A DNA stretch of 9,062 nt from Mycobacterium sp. 050128 (GTDB lineage Bacteria; Actinomycetota; Actinomycetes; Mycobacteriales; Mycobacteriaceae), in contig NZ_JAZGLW010000021.1 of NCBI RefSeq assembly GCF_036409155.1, positions 1 to 9,062 of the forward strand. Reading direction: 5' to 3'. Made by a program: the position numbers and the translations under genes. Within the stretch, counting starts at the first letter, position 1. Every line of letters begins with the position of its first letter. The notes beneath the pieces are model-generated. The model had not been told where the DNA came from, did not search any database, and worked only from the letters and a program-made list of their open reading frames with translations. Below, one piece after another: positions 1-6,569 of the stretch.

Positions 1-2
1 GC

Positions 3-148
3 CGTATCGAAGCTCGCGGACTCACCTCCGATACGTTGCTGTGCGGTCAACCGACAAGTCCCGCAGTTATCCTGTTGCATGCAGCAGGCCCAGGAGCCAA
101 TGCCGCCGCAAACTGGCACCACTTGATGTCCGACCTTGGTGAATTACC
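3..148 (+). pseudogene. alpha/beta hydrolase 5' fragment (meta-cleavage product hydrolase type), truncated by IS1096-like element
   Basis: An open frame enters from the left edge and reads ...SPAVILLHAAGPGANAAANW... and then HHLMSDLGELP. This matches the N-terminal beta-strand, oxyanion loop and helix of C-C bond hydrolases acting on meta-cleavage products of aromatics or steroids (HsaD, DmpD and BphD relatives), where the usual form is LLHGxGPGA. Here the second glycine is alanine (HAAGPGA). The frame is cut at base 148 by the terminal inverted repeat of the IS and hits a stop inside it at 162-164. The nucleophile, acid and histidine parts are absent, and the rest of the gene is not found on the far side of the IS. 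The gene start lies outside the window. The fold assignment is fairly secure; the substrate is unknown. Confidence 0.65.
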
Positions 149-173
149 GGCTCTTCACAGTTGAGGGTGTAGA
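149..173 (+). repeat. left terminal inverted repeat of IS1096-like element
   Basis: This 25-bp sequence begins GGCTCTTC and ends GAGGGTGTAGA. It matches the reverse complement of 2371-2395 at 23 of 25 positions, the differences being the 9th and 14th bases. Confidence 0.92.
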
Positions 174-203
174 GGTGGTCGGCGCGTCGTTACCGGGATA
201 GGG

Positions 204-258
204 GTCGAGGTCTTCCGAAGATGAGGGTTCCTACACACCTGATCTGGAAGACCTCGAC
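204..258 (+). promoter_or_regulatory. 13-bp perfect inverted repeat covering the transposase ribosome binding site
   Basis: GTCGAGGTCTTCC at 204-216 is the exact reverse complement of GGAAGACCTCGAC at 246-258, with a 29-base loop. The right arm ends on the base before the GTG start at 259 and contains GGAAG at 246-250, the only purine-rich ribosome-binding candidate at suitable distance (8 bases). RNA reading in from outside the element would fold this stem and hide the site, whereas a transcript starting inside the loop would lack the left arm and leave it free. The repeat is seen directly; the regulatory role is inferred by analogy with IS10 and IS50, which block expression from outside transcripts. 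It could alternatively be a DNA site for the transposase. Confidence 0.6.
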
Positions 259-1587
259 GTGCCTGACGCTACCTTCGCTCGCCCTGATCTGACTACGTTT
301 TGCCGCGTCGATGAACTCGGGCTAGAGGTGACCGGCCAACACCTCGCCGCGGACCGAGCAGTGCTGGCGTGCCGGATCAGCGACGACGACTCGTGGTGTC
401 GGCGCTGCGGCGAACAGGGCACCGTGCGTGACAGCGTCACCCGCCAACTTGCTCACGAGCCGTTCGGATGGCGGCCCACGACCCTACTGGTCACGATCCG
501 CCGCTACCGCTGCCAAGGATGCGCCCATGTGTGGCGCCAAGACAGCGGCAAGGCCGCCGAACCGCGGGCCAAACTGTCCCGGCGCGGATTGCGGTGGGCG
601 CTGGAAGCCATTGTCTGCCAACATCTGTCCGTGGCCCGGATCGCCGAAGCGCTGGCGGTATCGTGGAACACCGCCAACAACGCGGTGCTGGCCGAAGGAC
701 GCCGGGTCCTTATCGCCGACCCGGACCGCTTCGACGGTGTGCGGGTGATCGGCGTCGACGAACACGTCTGGCGGCACACCCGCCGCGGCGACAAGTACGT
801 CACCGTCATCATCGATCTGACTCCGGTCCGCGACAAGACCGGCCCGGCCAGGCTGTTGGACATGGTCGAGGGCCGATCCAAGAAGGCATTCCAGGACTGG
901 TTGACCGACCGGCCCAAGCAGTGGCGCGATGGTGTGGAAGTCGTTGCCATGGACGGATTCTCCGGGTTCAAGACCGCCACCACCGAAGAACTACCCGCGG
1001 CGGCGACAGTGATGGACCCCTTCCACGTGGTGCGCCTGGCCGGCAACGCCCTCGACGAATGCCGGCGTCGGGTCCAGCTGGACACCTGCGGGCACCGCGG
1101 CCGCAAGACCGATCCGCTCTACGCCTGCCGGCGCACCCTGCAGACAGGTGCCGATCTGCTCACCGACAAACAGAAGACCCGGCTGACCGCCCTGTTCTCC
1201 ATCGACGCCCATGCCGAGGTCGAGGCCACCTGGACGATGTATCAACGCTGCGTGGCTGCCTACCGTGAACCAGACCGCAGCAAGGGCCGCACCATGATGG
1301 CCGCGCTGATCACCACGCTAAGCGCCGGTGTCCCCAAAGCCCTGCAGGAATTGCTCACCCTCGGCCGGACCCTCAAGAAGCGGGGCGCCGACGTGCTGGC
1401 CTACTTCGACCGGCCCGGCACTTCCAACGGGCCCACCGAAGCGATCAACGGCCGCCTCGAACACCTCCGCGGATCCGCCCTCGGTTTCCGCAATCTGACC
1501 AACTACATCGCCCGATCCCTGCTCGAGACCGGAGGCTTCAAACCCCAGCTCCTTCAACCTCGGCCGTCAGGAGCCCTTAACTCGTAG
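259..1587 (+). CDS. tnpA: ISL3-family transposase (IS1096 TnpA-like)
   Basis: This 442-residue protein cuts and joins the ends of the IS1096-like element that encodes it. A zinc ribbon comes first (C47, C50, C85, C88 in WCRRCG and YRCQGCAHVW), then a helix-turn-helix near 123-147 (LSVARIAEALAVSWNTA), then the DDE catalytic domain. The likely catalytic acids are D167 (VIGVDEHVW), D232 (VVAMDGFSGF) and E394 (NGPTEAINGRLE, followed by RGSALGFRN). The order and spacing fit ISL3 transposases, which are usually about 400 to 450 residues. The GTG start at 259 directly follows the stem that holds its ribosome binding site. The stop overlaps the end of the convergent passenger gene by 11 bp. The frame is intact with no missing motif, so the enzyme is probably active. 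Confidence 0.93.
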   Translation: MPDATFARPDLTTFCRVDELGLEVTGQHLAADRAVLACRISDDDSWCRRCGEQGTVRDSVTRQLAHEPFGWRPTTLLVTIRRYRCQGCAHVWRQDSGKAAEPRAKLSRRGLRWALEAIVCQHLSVARIAEALAVSWNTANNAVLAEGRRVLIADPDRFDGVRVIGVDEHVWRHTRRGDKYVTVIIDLTPVRDKTGPARLLDMVEGRSKKAFQDWLTDRPKQWRDGVEVVAMDGFSGFKTATTEELPAAATVMDPFHVVRLAGNALDECRRRVQLDTCGHRGRKTDPLYACRRTLQTGADLLTDKQKTRLTALFSIDAHAEVEATWTMYQRCVAAYREPDRSKGRTMMAALITTLSAGVPKALQELLTLGRTLKKRGADVLAYFDRPGTSNGPTEAINGRLEHLRGSALGFRNLTNYIARSLLETGGFKPQLLQPRPSGALNS

Positions 1588-2362
1588 TCAGCGCGGCCAG
1601 AGCGTCGTTAGTCTCGGCCACCGAGAAACGGTCGGGATGCCAACCCAGGGGCAGCCAGTCCCGCATCTCCTCAGCACTGAGCCCCATGGGCGTTGCCTGC
1701 GGGTCGTATCCGCCACGAACCCATGCAGCGAGCTCCTCATAGCCGCCCAGGCCACCACAGTCCTCCGGCGGGCAGGCCATCTTGCCCTTCAGACAGACCG
1801 GAGCCGGGGGTGGATCATCAAAAACGTCTTCAACCACCAGCACGTGCTCCCATCCGTCGCCGAAGTCGTAGTCATAGAACAGGCGGTCGCCCTTATCGGA
1901 TAACACCTGGTCGAGCCGCACGCTGTCCTCTGCGACACCTTCGTCGCCTTCACTGAGATCGAACTCGGTGACGAAGTAGGCACGGCTACGCCGGTCAGCC
2001 CCGACACCGAACTTGTGCAGGTGACCGTCCTGCCAGCCCATCGCGACCTGCAACACGACATGCAGCACATCGAGCATGAGGTCGCCCGGCAGGTCGAGAC
2101 GACGCCAGATCGGCGGCTTGGCGTACATCAGGTCGACCCGCACCCGGAAACCCTGCGCTCGCTCCGGCACAGCCCGGATCACTGGCGTCGGCTCATCGAA
2201 CACTCCCGCGAACACGTCCCGGCCGGCGTCGGCCATTAGCTTCTGAAGCAACGCCAGGTCCGCACTAGCCCGGGACACGCCGCTCTCCCTCTTCCGCTTC
2301 TTCTTCGGCACACCCCCAGCCAACCAGAGCCCTCGACCACTACTCGAGACCAGCTGGCTCAT
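1577..2362 (-). CDS. tnpR: IS1096 passenger protein, 'TnpR' / plasmid pRiA4b ORF-3-like family
   Basis: This 261-residue protein belongs to the pRiA4b ORF-3 family, which accompanies the transposase in IS1096. Despite the historical name TnpR, it has no serine- or tyrosine-recombinase motif, and its function is not established. The conserved core runs from about residue 70 to the C-terminus: RVRVDLMYAKPPIWRR (83-88 is PPIWRR), LHVVLQVAMGWQDGHLHKF, YDYDFGDGWEH (163-173), and the cysteine pair CPPEDCGG (197-204) before GGYEEL. A lysine/arginine-rich patch (KKKRKR, 20-25) precedes the core. The ATG at 2362 is only 8 bases from the inner edge of the terminal repeat and lacks a clear ribosome binding site, so the GTG at 2311 (residue 18) is a possible alternative start. 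The gene converges on the transposase gene with an 11-bp overlap. It is cytoplasmic, with no signal or membrane segment. Confidence 0.85.
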   Translation of the reverse strand: MSQLVSSSGRGLWLAGGVPKKKRKRESGVSRASADLALLQKLMADAGRDVFAGVFDEPTPVIRAVPERAQGFRVRVDLMYAKPPIWRRLDLPGDLMLDVLHVVLQVAMGWQDGHLHKFGVGADRRSRAYFVTEFDLSEGDEGVAEDSVRLDQVLSDKGDRLFYDYDFGDGWEHVLVVEDVFDDPPPAPVCLKGKMACPPEDCGGLGGYEELAAWVRGGYDPQATPMGLSAEEMRDWLPLGWHPDRFSVAETNDALAALTTS

Positions 2363-2370
2363 TCGCAGGT

Positions 2371-2395
2371 TCTACACCCTCGACTGCGAAGAGCC
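2371..2395 (-). repeat. right terminal inverted repeat of IS1096-like element
   Basis: This 25-bp sequence ends GCGAAGAGCC and is the reverse complement of 149-173 with two mismatches. It marks the outer right edge of the element. Confidence 0.92.
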
Positions 2396-2522
2396 TCTTT
2401 ATCGCCCAGAATGATTGTCATTCGTTCCCTTCTCGGGTGTGATCGGGGTGGTGTCCCAGGAGCGGTGTAAAAGTGGCCTGATGTAGATTCCGCTCGCTTG
2501 CGTTCATGATCCTATGCGGTAG
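2396..2522. other. spacer between IS1096-like and IS3 elements, no gene
   Basis: These 127 bases hold no convincing reading frame. They contain a perfect inverted repeat GAATGA-ttg-TCATTC (2409-2423) just outside the IS1096-like end, and a segment around 2452-2472 (GTGTCCCAGGAGCGGTG) that, from memory only, resembles the ends of some actinobacterial insertion sequences. The stretch may be debris of an earlier element. Neither interpretation can be proved here. Confidence 0.4.
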
Positions 2523-2535
2523 TGACCGGACCCCG
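2523..2535 (+). repeat. IS3 terminal inverted repeat, orfB-distal end
   Basis: TGACCGGACCCCG pairs with 8587-8599 at 11 of 13 positions. The orfB stop lies 30 bases further in, as expected for the 3' end of an IS3 element. Confidence 0.65.
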
Positions 2536-2564
2536 TGAACTGGTCCACGGCGAACGAGAGTCGT

Positions 2565-2704
2565 TCAGTGGGTACAGGTGGCAGCGTAGCGGGCCGGTGG
2601 TTGGTAGCCCAGGGCCGAGTGCCGGCGGTGGTGGTTGTAGTCGTGTTTCCAGTCGCTGATGATCACCCGGGCCTGGGTCAGTGACCAGAAGCTGTTGATG
2701 TTGA
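2565..2704 (-). pseudogene. IS3 transposase orfB, detached 3' part (last 46 codons)
   Basis: Read on the - strand from 2702 the frame gives NINSFWSLTQARVIISDW, then KHDYNHHRRHSALGYQPPARYAATCTH and a stop at 2565-2567. This is the standard C-terminus of IS3-family OrfB proteins, normally preceded by RIRDECL. That missing N-terminal side is found at 7543-8244. The upstream codons before N (reading ...CLVRSIV) come from the left end of the inserted element and are not transposase. There is no start codon or promoter of its own, so the fragment is dead. Confidence 0.9.
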
Positions 2705-2706
2705 CT

Positions 2707-2718
2707 ATTGACCGGACT
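2707..2718 (+). repeat. left terminal motif of the Tn554-like element
   Basis: ATTGACCGGACT is mirrored at the right end by the reverse complement of ATTTTCCGGACT (7531-7542), 10 of 12 positions matching. It is a candidate recombinase core-binding site 2 bases inside the left junction. Confidence 0.5.
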
Positions 2719-2725
2719 AAGCAGC

Positions 2726-2741
2726 GACACGCCGACGTGTC
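2726..2741. promoter_or_regulatory. subterminal palindrome GACACG-ccga-CGTGTC
   Basis: Two perfect 6-base arms are separated by 4 bases, about 20 bp inside the left end of the element. It could be an accessory binding site for a recombinase or an autoregulatory operator; no function can be shown from sequence. Confidence 0.4.
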
Positions 2742-2776
2742 TGGCGATCCCACGATGATCCGATTGCTACTTCTTG

Positions 2777-2792
2777 ACCGTCCATCGACGGT
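2777..2792. promoter_or_regulatory. palindrome ACCGTC-catc-GACGGT next to the recombinase ribosome binding site
   Basis: It has the same 6-4-6 architecture as the palindrome 51 bp upstream but a different sequence. The right arm runs into GGTGAGGAG (2790-2798), the ribosome binding site of the GTG start at 2804. It could act as an operator or as an RNA hairpin limiting translation. Confidence 0.4.
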
Positions 2793-2803
2793 GAGGAGTT
2801 CGA

Positions 2804-4042
2804 GTGTTCGATGCTGTGGATCGGGATGTCCGGTGGATCAAGATGTCTGGTTGGGGGCGGGTAGTTCCAGTCGATGATGTGGCCGGGTGGCTGGTCGTCG
2901 ATCCTGATGGTGCTGTGGTGGAGCCGATTCGGCGGTTCCTGGTGGATTTTGTCGCGCGCGGCAATCGGGGTGGTTCTGTCCGCAGCTATGCGTATGTTCT
3001 GTTGCGCTGGTGGCGGTGGCTTTGCGCGGTGGGTGTCGAGTGGGATAAGGCGACCCCGGCCGAGGCGCGAGATTTGGTTCTGTGGCTGCAGCAGGCGACC
3101 AAGCAACGCCGTGCACCTCGGACGGTGTCTGCTGCCAGCGCCGGCACCGTCAATGCGGTGACCCGCAAACGCCACCTTGGCGATGGGTATGAGGCCCGTA
3201 CCATCCGGCACAACAACGCGGTGGTGCGCAGCTTCTACGAGTTCTGGATCGACCGCGGTGGCGGGCCGCTGATCAACCCGGTGCGCCTGGAGCGCCACCA
3301 TGGTCGACCGCATGCGCATCACAACCCGCTCGAACCGTTTCGCCCGGAGGGCAAGATCCGCTATAACCCGAAACTGCCCAAGGCGAAGCCACGCGCGATG
3401 CCCGACGAGCGATGGCGCGAGGTCTTTGGGGGCCTGAGCTCCAATCGGGATCGGGCGCTGCTGAGCATTGCGATCAGCAATGGTGCCCGCGCGGCAGAGC
3501 TGCTCGGACTGCGCTGCGTGGACATTGATTGGGGCGACCAACTCGTCCGCGTCTACCGCAAAGGGACTGGTGAGCCGCAGTGGTTGCCCACCAGCTCGGA
3601 TTCGCTGGTGTGGCTGCGTCTGTATCTCAGCGATCTCAGCGATGCCCTGCAATCGAACGAGCCCCTTTGGTGGACCCTGCGCCGCCACGACCGCGGTGCT
3701 GGTCTTCGCCGCCAGCCGATGACATACGAGGCGTTACGCGCGGTGTTTCGTCGCGTCAATGCCGTGTTGGGCTCGAACTGGACTATGCACGACCTGCGCC
3801 ATACCGCTGCGCTGCGGATGTCGCGCAGCGACACGCTGTCAATCCGCGACGTGCAAACGATCCTGGGCCACGCGCACCTGTCCACCACCGGCGACATTTA
3901 TCTCGTCGAGGACGAAGCCCAAGTCGTTCGCCGGGTGCAGCGCCATCTCGACGAGCAGGGCGAGCATGCGCGCGCGACTCCGCGGATCGCCGCAGGCTAC
4001 GACGCCGCCGCGCTGCGGGTGTTGCTGGGAGACATCCGGTGA
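2804..4042 (+). CDS. tyrosine recombinase 1 (Tn554 TnpA-like site-specific integrase)
   Basis: This 412-residue DNA breaking-rejoining enzyme would nick and rejoin the element ends through a phosphotyrosine. An N-terminal core-binding region occupies about 40-160 (SAM-like, with RSYAYVLLRWWRWL). The catalytic domain (about 200-390) has all six residues: R229 (SNGARAAELLGL), K253 (YRKGTGE), H329 and R332 (HDLRHTAALRM), H356 (ILGHAHLSTTGDIY) and nucleophile Y366. The GTG start has GGAG five bases upstream (2795-2798). The stop overlaps the start of recombinase 2 as GTGA, so the two are probably translationally coupled. The pairing with a larger, divergent recombinase mirrors TnpA/TnpB of Tn554. 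The enzyme looks intact and is predicted to be active. Confidence 0.93.
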   Translation: MFDAVDRDVRWIKMSGWGRVVPVDDVAGWLVVDPDGAVVEPIRRFLVDFVARGNRGGSVRSYAYVLLRWWRWLCAVGVEWDKATPAEARDLVLWLQQATKQRRAPRTVSAASAGTVNAVTRKRHLGDGYEARTIRHNNAVVRSFYEFWIDRGGGPLINPVRLERHHGRPHAHHNPLEPFRPEGKIRYNPKLPKAKPRAMPDERWREVFGGLSSNRDRALLSIAISNGARAAELLGLRCVDIDWGDQLVRVYRKGTGEPQWLPTSSDSLVWLRLYLSDLSDALQSNEPLWWTLRRHDRGAGLRRQPMTYEALRAVFRRVNAVLGSNWTMHDLRHTAALRMSRSDTLSIRDVQTILGHAHLSTTGDIYLVEDEAQVVRRVQRHLDEQGEHARATPRIAAGYDAAALRVLLGDIR

Positions 4043-6477
4043 CCGCGCTGCAGTTGGCAACGGCTGGCGACCGCCGCCGCGGCCAGCCCTCATTTTCGCG
4101 GCGCTTCGAGCAGTTGGCTGATGTCGATCGCACCGGACCGATCGATCACCTGTCCATCGAAGAGGTTCTCGCGCTGATTCCAACCCTGCCCACCTGGAGT
4201 CCGCTGACCCGCACCGCGAAGCGCTACCAAATCGACGGTGCGAGAACGATCCTCGAATGGCTTGCCACCTTTCCCGGTGAGGGATGGCAGCAACGATGGA
4301 TCATCGCCGGCGCCTACGAGGACAACGATTGGGTCGCTTGCCTGGTCGACGCGGACACGGGGCCGCACGCTACGGTGGTGAAACGAAATCGTCTGGTGGC
4401 CGGTGCGTTGGCGCTGCTGCTTGTTCGCGCGGTGCTACCCGGCTATGGGTTCCTGCAAGCGTATCGAGCCCACTCGCTCTTCGAGCACGCTCGAGAAGTG
4501 TTCCGGCCCGATCTGTTCGCCAAGGTTGATGCGAAAGCAGACGCGCTCGGTATCCGCGGCAGACAACTCGGGGAAGCGATCTTGGCCATCACGAGAATCG
4601 TGCTGCACACCGGCAAAGATGTCGACCAGTTGACCGCCGAGGACCTGTTGGAATTGAGGTCGTGGTACCTGTGCAGAAAGCATGGACAAACTGGACCCGC
4701 CCTGGCGTGGCGTCTGCTTCACGGTATCGCCGATCTCGGGCCGCATGCGATGCTAGAAGCAGTCAGGCTCGGCCAACGTCCCACCAGCCAGATTGTCGAC
4801 CGGTATGGGGTGCGCGACAGCAACGTTCGGGCGGTGCTGGTGCGCTACCTCGACGAGCGCCGTCCCGGCCTGGACTATGACTCGTTCGAGCACCTTGCCG
4901 GCTTGCTAGTCAGAAACTTCTGGGCCGACATCGAACACCATCACCCAGACCTAGAGACGCTGCACCTGCCGCCCGACGTCGTTGAGGAATGGAAACAGCG
5001 CCTCAGAACCGTGGTTCGCGCAGACGGTTCCAGGCGAAATCGCAGTGAGCTCAGCTACTTTCAAATCCTTGTGTGTGTCCGCTCGTTCTATCTCGACATC
5101 CAGGAATGGGCCCTGGAAGACCCGACCTGGGCCCAGTGGGCGGCACCGAGCCCGGTGCGACGGGGCGAGACCGAAGGCTTCCGCAAAAGCAGGAACAAAC
5201 TCGTCGCGAGGATGCATCAGCGGGTCAGGGACCGGCTCCCGCGCCTGCCTGTGCTGGTGAAGGCGGTCGAGGACCACCTTGCGGCGCAGACCGCACTACT
5301 GACGAGCGCTTCGGCAACCCCGATCAGACAGACCTTCACCCGCGACTCGCGCGGATACCTGCGCATCATCCCACCGACATACAACCGGCAGAAGTACCAA
5401 GACACCACACCACCTGTGCTCGTTGAGGACTTGGCCACCGGAGAGCGAATCAACCTGTCAGACAGTGAAGATGAGGCGTTCTGGTCATGGGCCATCGTCG
5501 AAACGCTGCGCCATACCGGCGTGCGCGTCGAGGAATTGACCGAACTCACCCACCTAGCGCTGGTCTCCTACAAACTGCCCGACACCGGAGAGATCGTGCC
5601 GATGCTCCAGATCGTTCCGTCCAAGACGAACGTGGAACGCCTCCTACTGGTTGGACCCGAACTGGCCAACGTCCTAGCGGCCATCATCACCCGTCTGCGC
5701 GACCAAAACGGCGGAACCATCGCCCTCACACCGCGTTACGATCCGCACGAGCGCACCACCGGGCCCGCGCTGCCGCACCTTTTCCAACGACGACGTGGCG
5801 CGTGGCGATGGTCAGTGATCAGCGCCAACGTCGTCAGCCGAATCCTCAGCCGCACCCTCGAGCGCTGCGACCTACGCGATGCCGCCGGTGAACCGCTGCG
5901 CTTCACCGCCCATGATTTCCGCAGAATGTTCGCCACCGAAGCAGTCAACGACGGGCTCCCGGTCCATATCGTCGCCCGGCTACTCGGACACGCCAACCTG
6001 AATACGAGCCACGCCTACATGGCCGTCTTTGATGACCACCTCGTGCGCACCTACCGCGCCTTCCTAGACGAGCGGCGCGCGCAGCGTCCCGAGGCCGAAT
6101 ACCGCGAACCAACAAACCAGGAATGGCGCGACTTCCAACAACACTTCCAGGAACGCAAGCTCGAACTCGGGGAATGCGGACGCCCCTACGGAACCAGCTG
6201 CAAGCATGAGCACGCGTGCATCAGATGCCCGAGCCTTCGACTGGACCCAGCCGCGCGACCACGACTCGTTGCCATTATCGCCAACCTCAACGCACGAATC
6301 GAAGAAGCCCGGCTCAACGGATGGCTCGGCGAAGTCCAAGGACTCCAAGTCAGCCTGGACGCCGCCGCCAACAAACTGGCCAATCTCGACCGGATGCGCA
6401 AGCACCGACCCACAGACCCAGTCAGCCTCGGAATCCCTGTCATCGCCGACCCTCCACAGCCGAGCGAGCGTCGGTGA
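4039..6477 (+). CDS. tyrosine recombinase 2 (Tn554 TnpB-like), with C-terminal cysteine cluster
   Basis: This 812-residue recombinase probably works together with recombinase 1. About 490 residues of helical N-terminal sequence precede the catalytic domain, unusually long for the family (Tn554 TnpB is about 630 in total). The catalytic residues are all present: R496 (RHTGVRVEELTEL), K529 (VPSKTNVERL), H625 and R628 (TAHDFRRMFATEA), H651 (LLGHANLNTSHAY) and Y660. After them comes C713-x7-C721-x5-C727-x2-C730 (GECGRPYGTSCKHEHACIRC), a probable metal-binding knuckle seen in TnpB-type recombinases, followed by a long helix near 742-785. I chose the GTG at 4039, in a GTGA overlap with the upstream stop. 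The frame is open back to 3580, but that part lies inside recombinase 1 and is compositionally a shadow. Confidence 0.92.
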   Translation: MTALQLATAGDRRRGQPSFSRRFEQLADVDRTGPIDHLSIEEVLALIPTLPTWSPLTRTAKRYQIDGARTILEWLATFPGEGWQQRWIIAGAYEDNDWVACLVDADTGPHATVVKRNRLVAGALALLLVRAVLPGYGFLQAYRAHSLFEHAREVFRPDLFAKVDAKADALGIRGRQLGEAILAITRIVLHTGKDVDQLTAEDLLELRSWYLCRKHGQTGPALAWRLLHGIADLGPHAMLEAVRLGQRPTSQIVDRYGVRDSNVRAVLVRYLDERRPGLDYDSFEHLAGLLVRNFWADIEHHHPDLETLHLPPDVVEEWKQRLRTVVRADGSRRNRSELSYFQILVCVRSFYLDIQEWALEDPTWAQWAAPSPVRRGETEGFRKSRNKLVARMHQRVRDRLPRLPVLVKAVEDHLAAQTALLTSASATPIRQTFTRDSRGYLRIIPPTYNRQKYQDTTPPVLVEDLATGERINLSDSEDEAFWSWAIVETLRHTGVRVEELTELTHLALVSYKLPDTGEIVPMLQIVPSKTNVERLLLVGPELANVLAAIITRLRDQNGGTIALTPRYDPHERTTGPALPHLFQRRRGAWRWSVISANVVSRILSRTLERCDLRDAAGEPLRFTAHDFRRMFATEAVNDGLPVHIVARLLGHANLNTSHAYMAVFDDHLVRTYRAFLDERRAQRPEAEYREPTNQEWRDFQQHFQERKLELGECGRPYGTSCKHEHACIRCPSLRLDPAARPRLVAIIANLNARIEEARLNGWLGEVQGLQVSLDAAANKLANLDRMRKHRPTDPVSLGIPVIADPPQPSERR

Positions 6478-6503
6478 GGAACCCGCCACACGGCTGGTGG
6501 TAT

Positions 6504-6512
6504 TGCTAGCGT
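6504..6512 (+). promoter_or_regulatory. possible extended -10 promoter for the cargo gene
   Basis: TGC followed by TAGCGT fits the mycobacterial TANNNT -10 with an upstream TGn, 58 bases before the ATG at 6570. No good -35 is present. The 92-base gap after recombinase 2 leaves room for a separate promoter, but read-through from the recombinase operon is equally possible. Confidence 0.28.
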
Positions 6513-6569
6513 GGAGTCAACGTTCGGCAGCCTCACCCCGCAACAGGATCGGATGGGTCGGCCTTGAGC

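Larger units (their letters stand above)
149..2395 (+). mobile_element. IS1096-like insertion sequence (ISL3 family), complete, 2247 bp
   Basis: The element is bounded by 25-bp inverted repeats with 2 mismatches, both starting GGCTCTTC. It contains an ISL3-family DDE transposase on + and a convergent pRiA4b ORF-3-like gene on -. This two-gene layout and the size near 2.25 kb match IS1096 of Mycobacterium smegmatis. Members of the family normally make an 8-bp target duplication, but the flanking octamers here (GAATTACC on the left, TCTTTATC on the right) differ, and the hydrolase fragment on the left does not continue on the right. One flank has therefore probably been deleted or recombined since insertion. 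Both genes look intact, so the element may still be functional. Confidence 0.9.

Noticed and set aside
468..1268. 266-codon open frame on + inside the ISL3 transposase
   Set aside because: It is an out-of-frame shadow of the DDE transposase with extreme Arg/Pro/Gly content.
2396..2405. Ten-base TCTTTATCGC shared with the reverse strand at 7488-7497
   Set aside because: There is no structural link between the two places, and a single shared decamer is likely coincidence.
2409..2423. Fur/Zur-like operator GAATGA-ttg-TCATTC
   Set aside because: It superficially resembles a metal-regulator box, but no downstream gene or promoter lies next to it, and a 6-bp arm palindrome is weak evidence.
2717..3688. 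323-codon open frame on - across recombinase 1
   Set aside because: It is antisense to a gene with all catalytic residues, has arginine/proline/histidine-rich composition typical of high-GC shadow frames, and matches no family.
3580..4038. N-terminal extension of recombinase 2
   Set aside because: The frame is open, but the 153 extra codons lie inside recombinase 1 and have shadow composition. The GTGA overlap at 4039 is the natural start.
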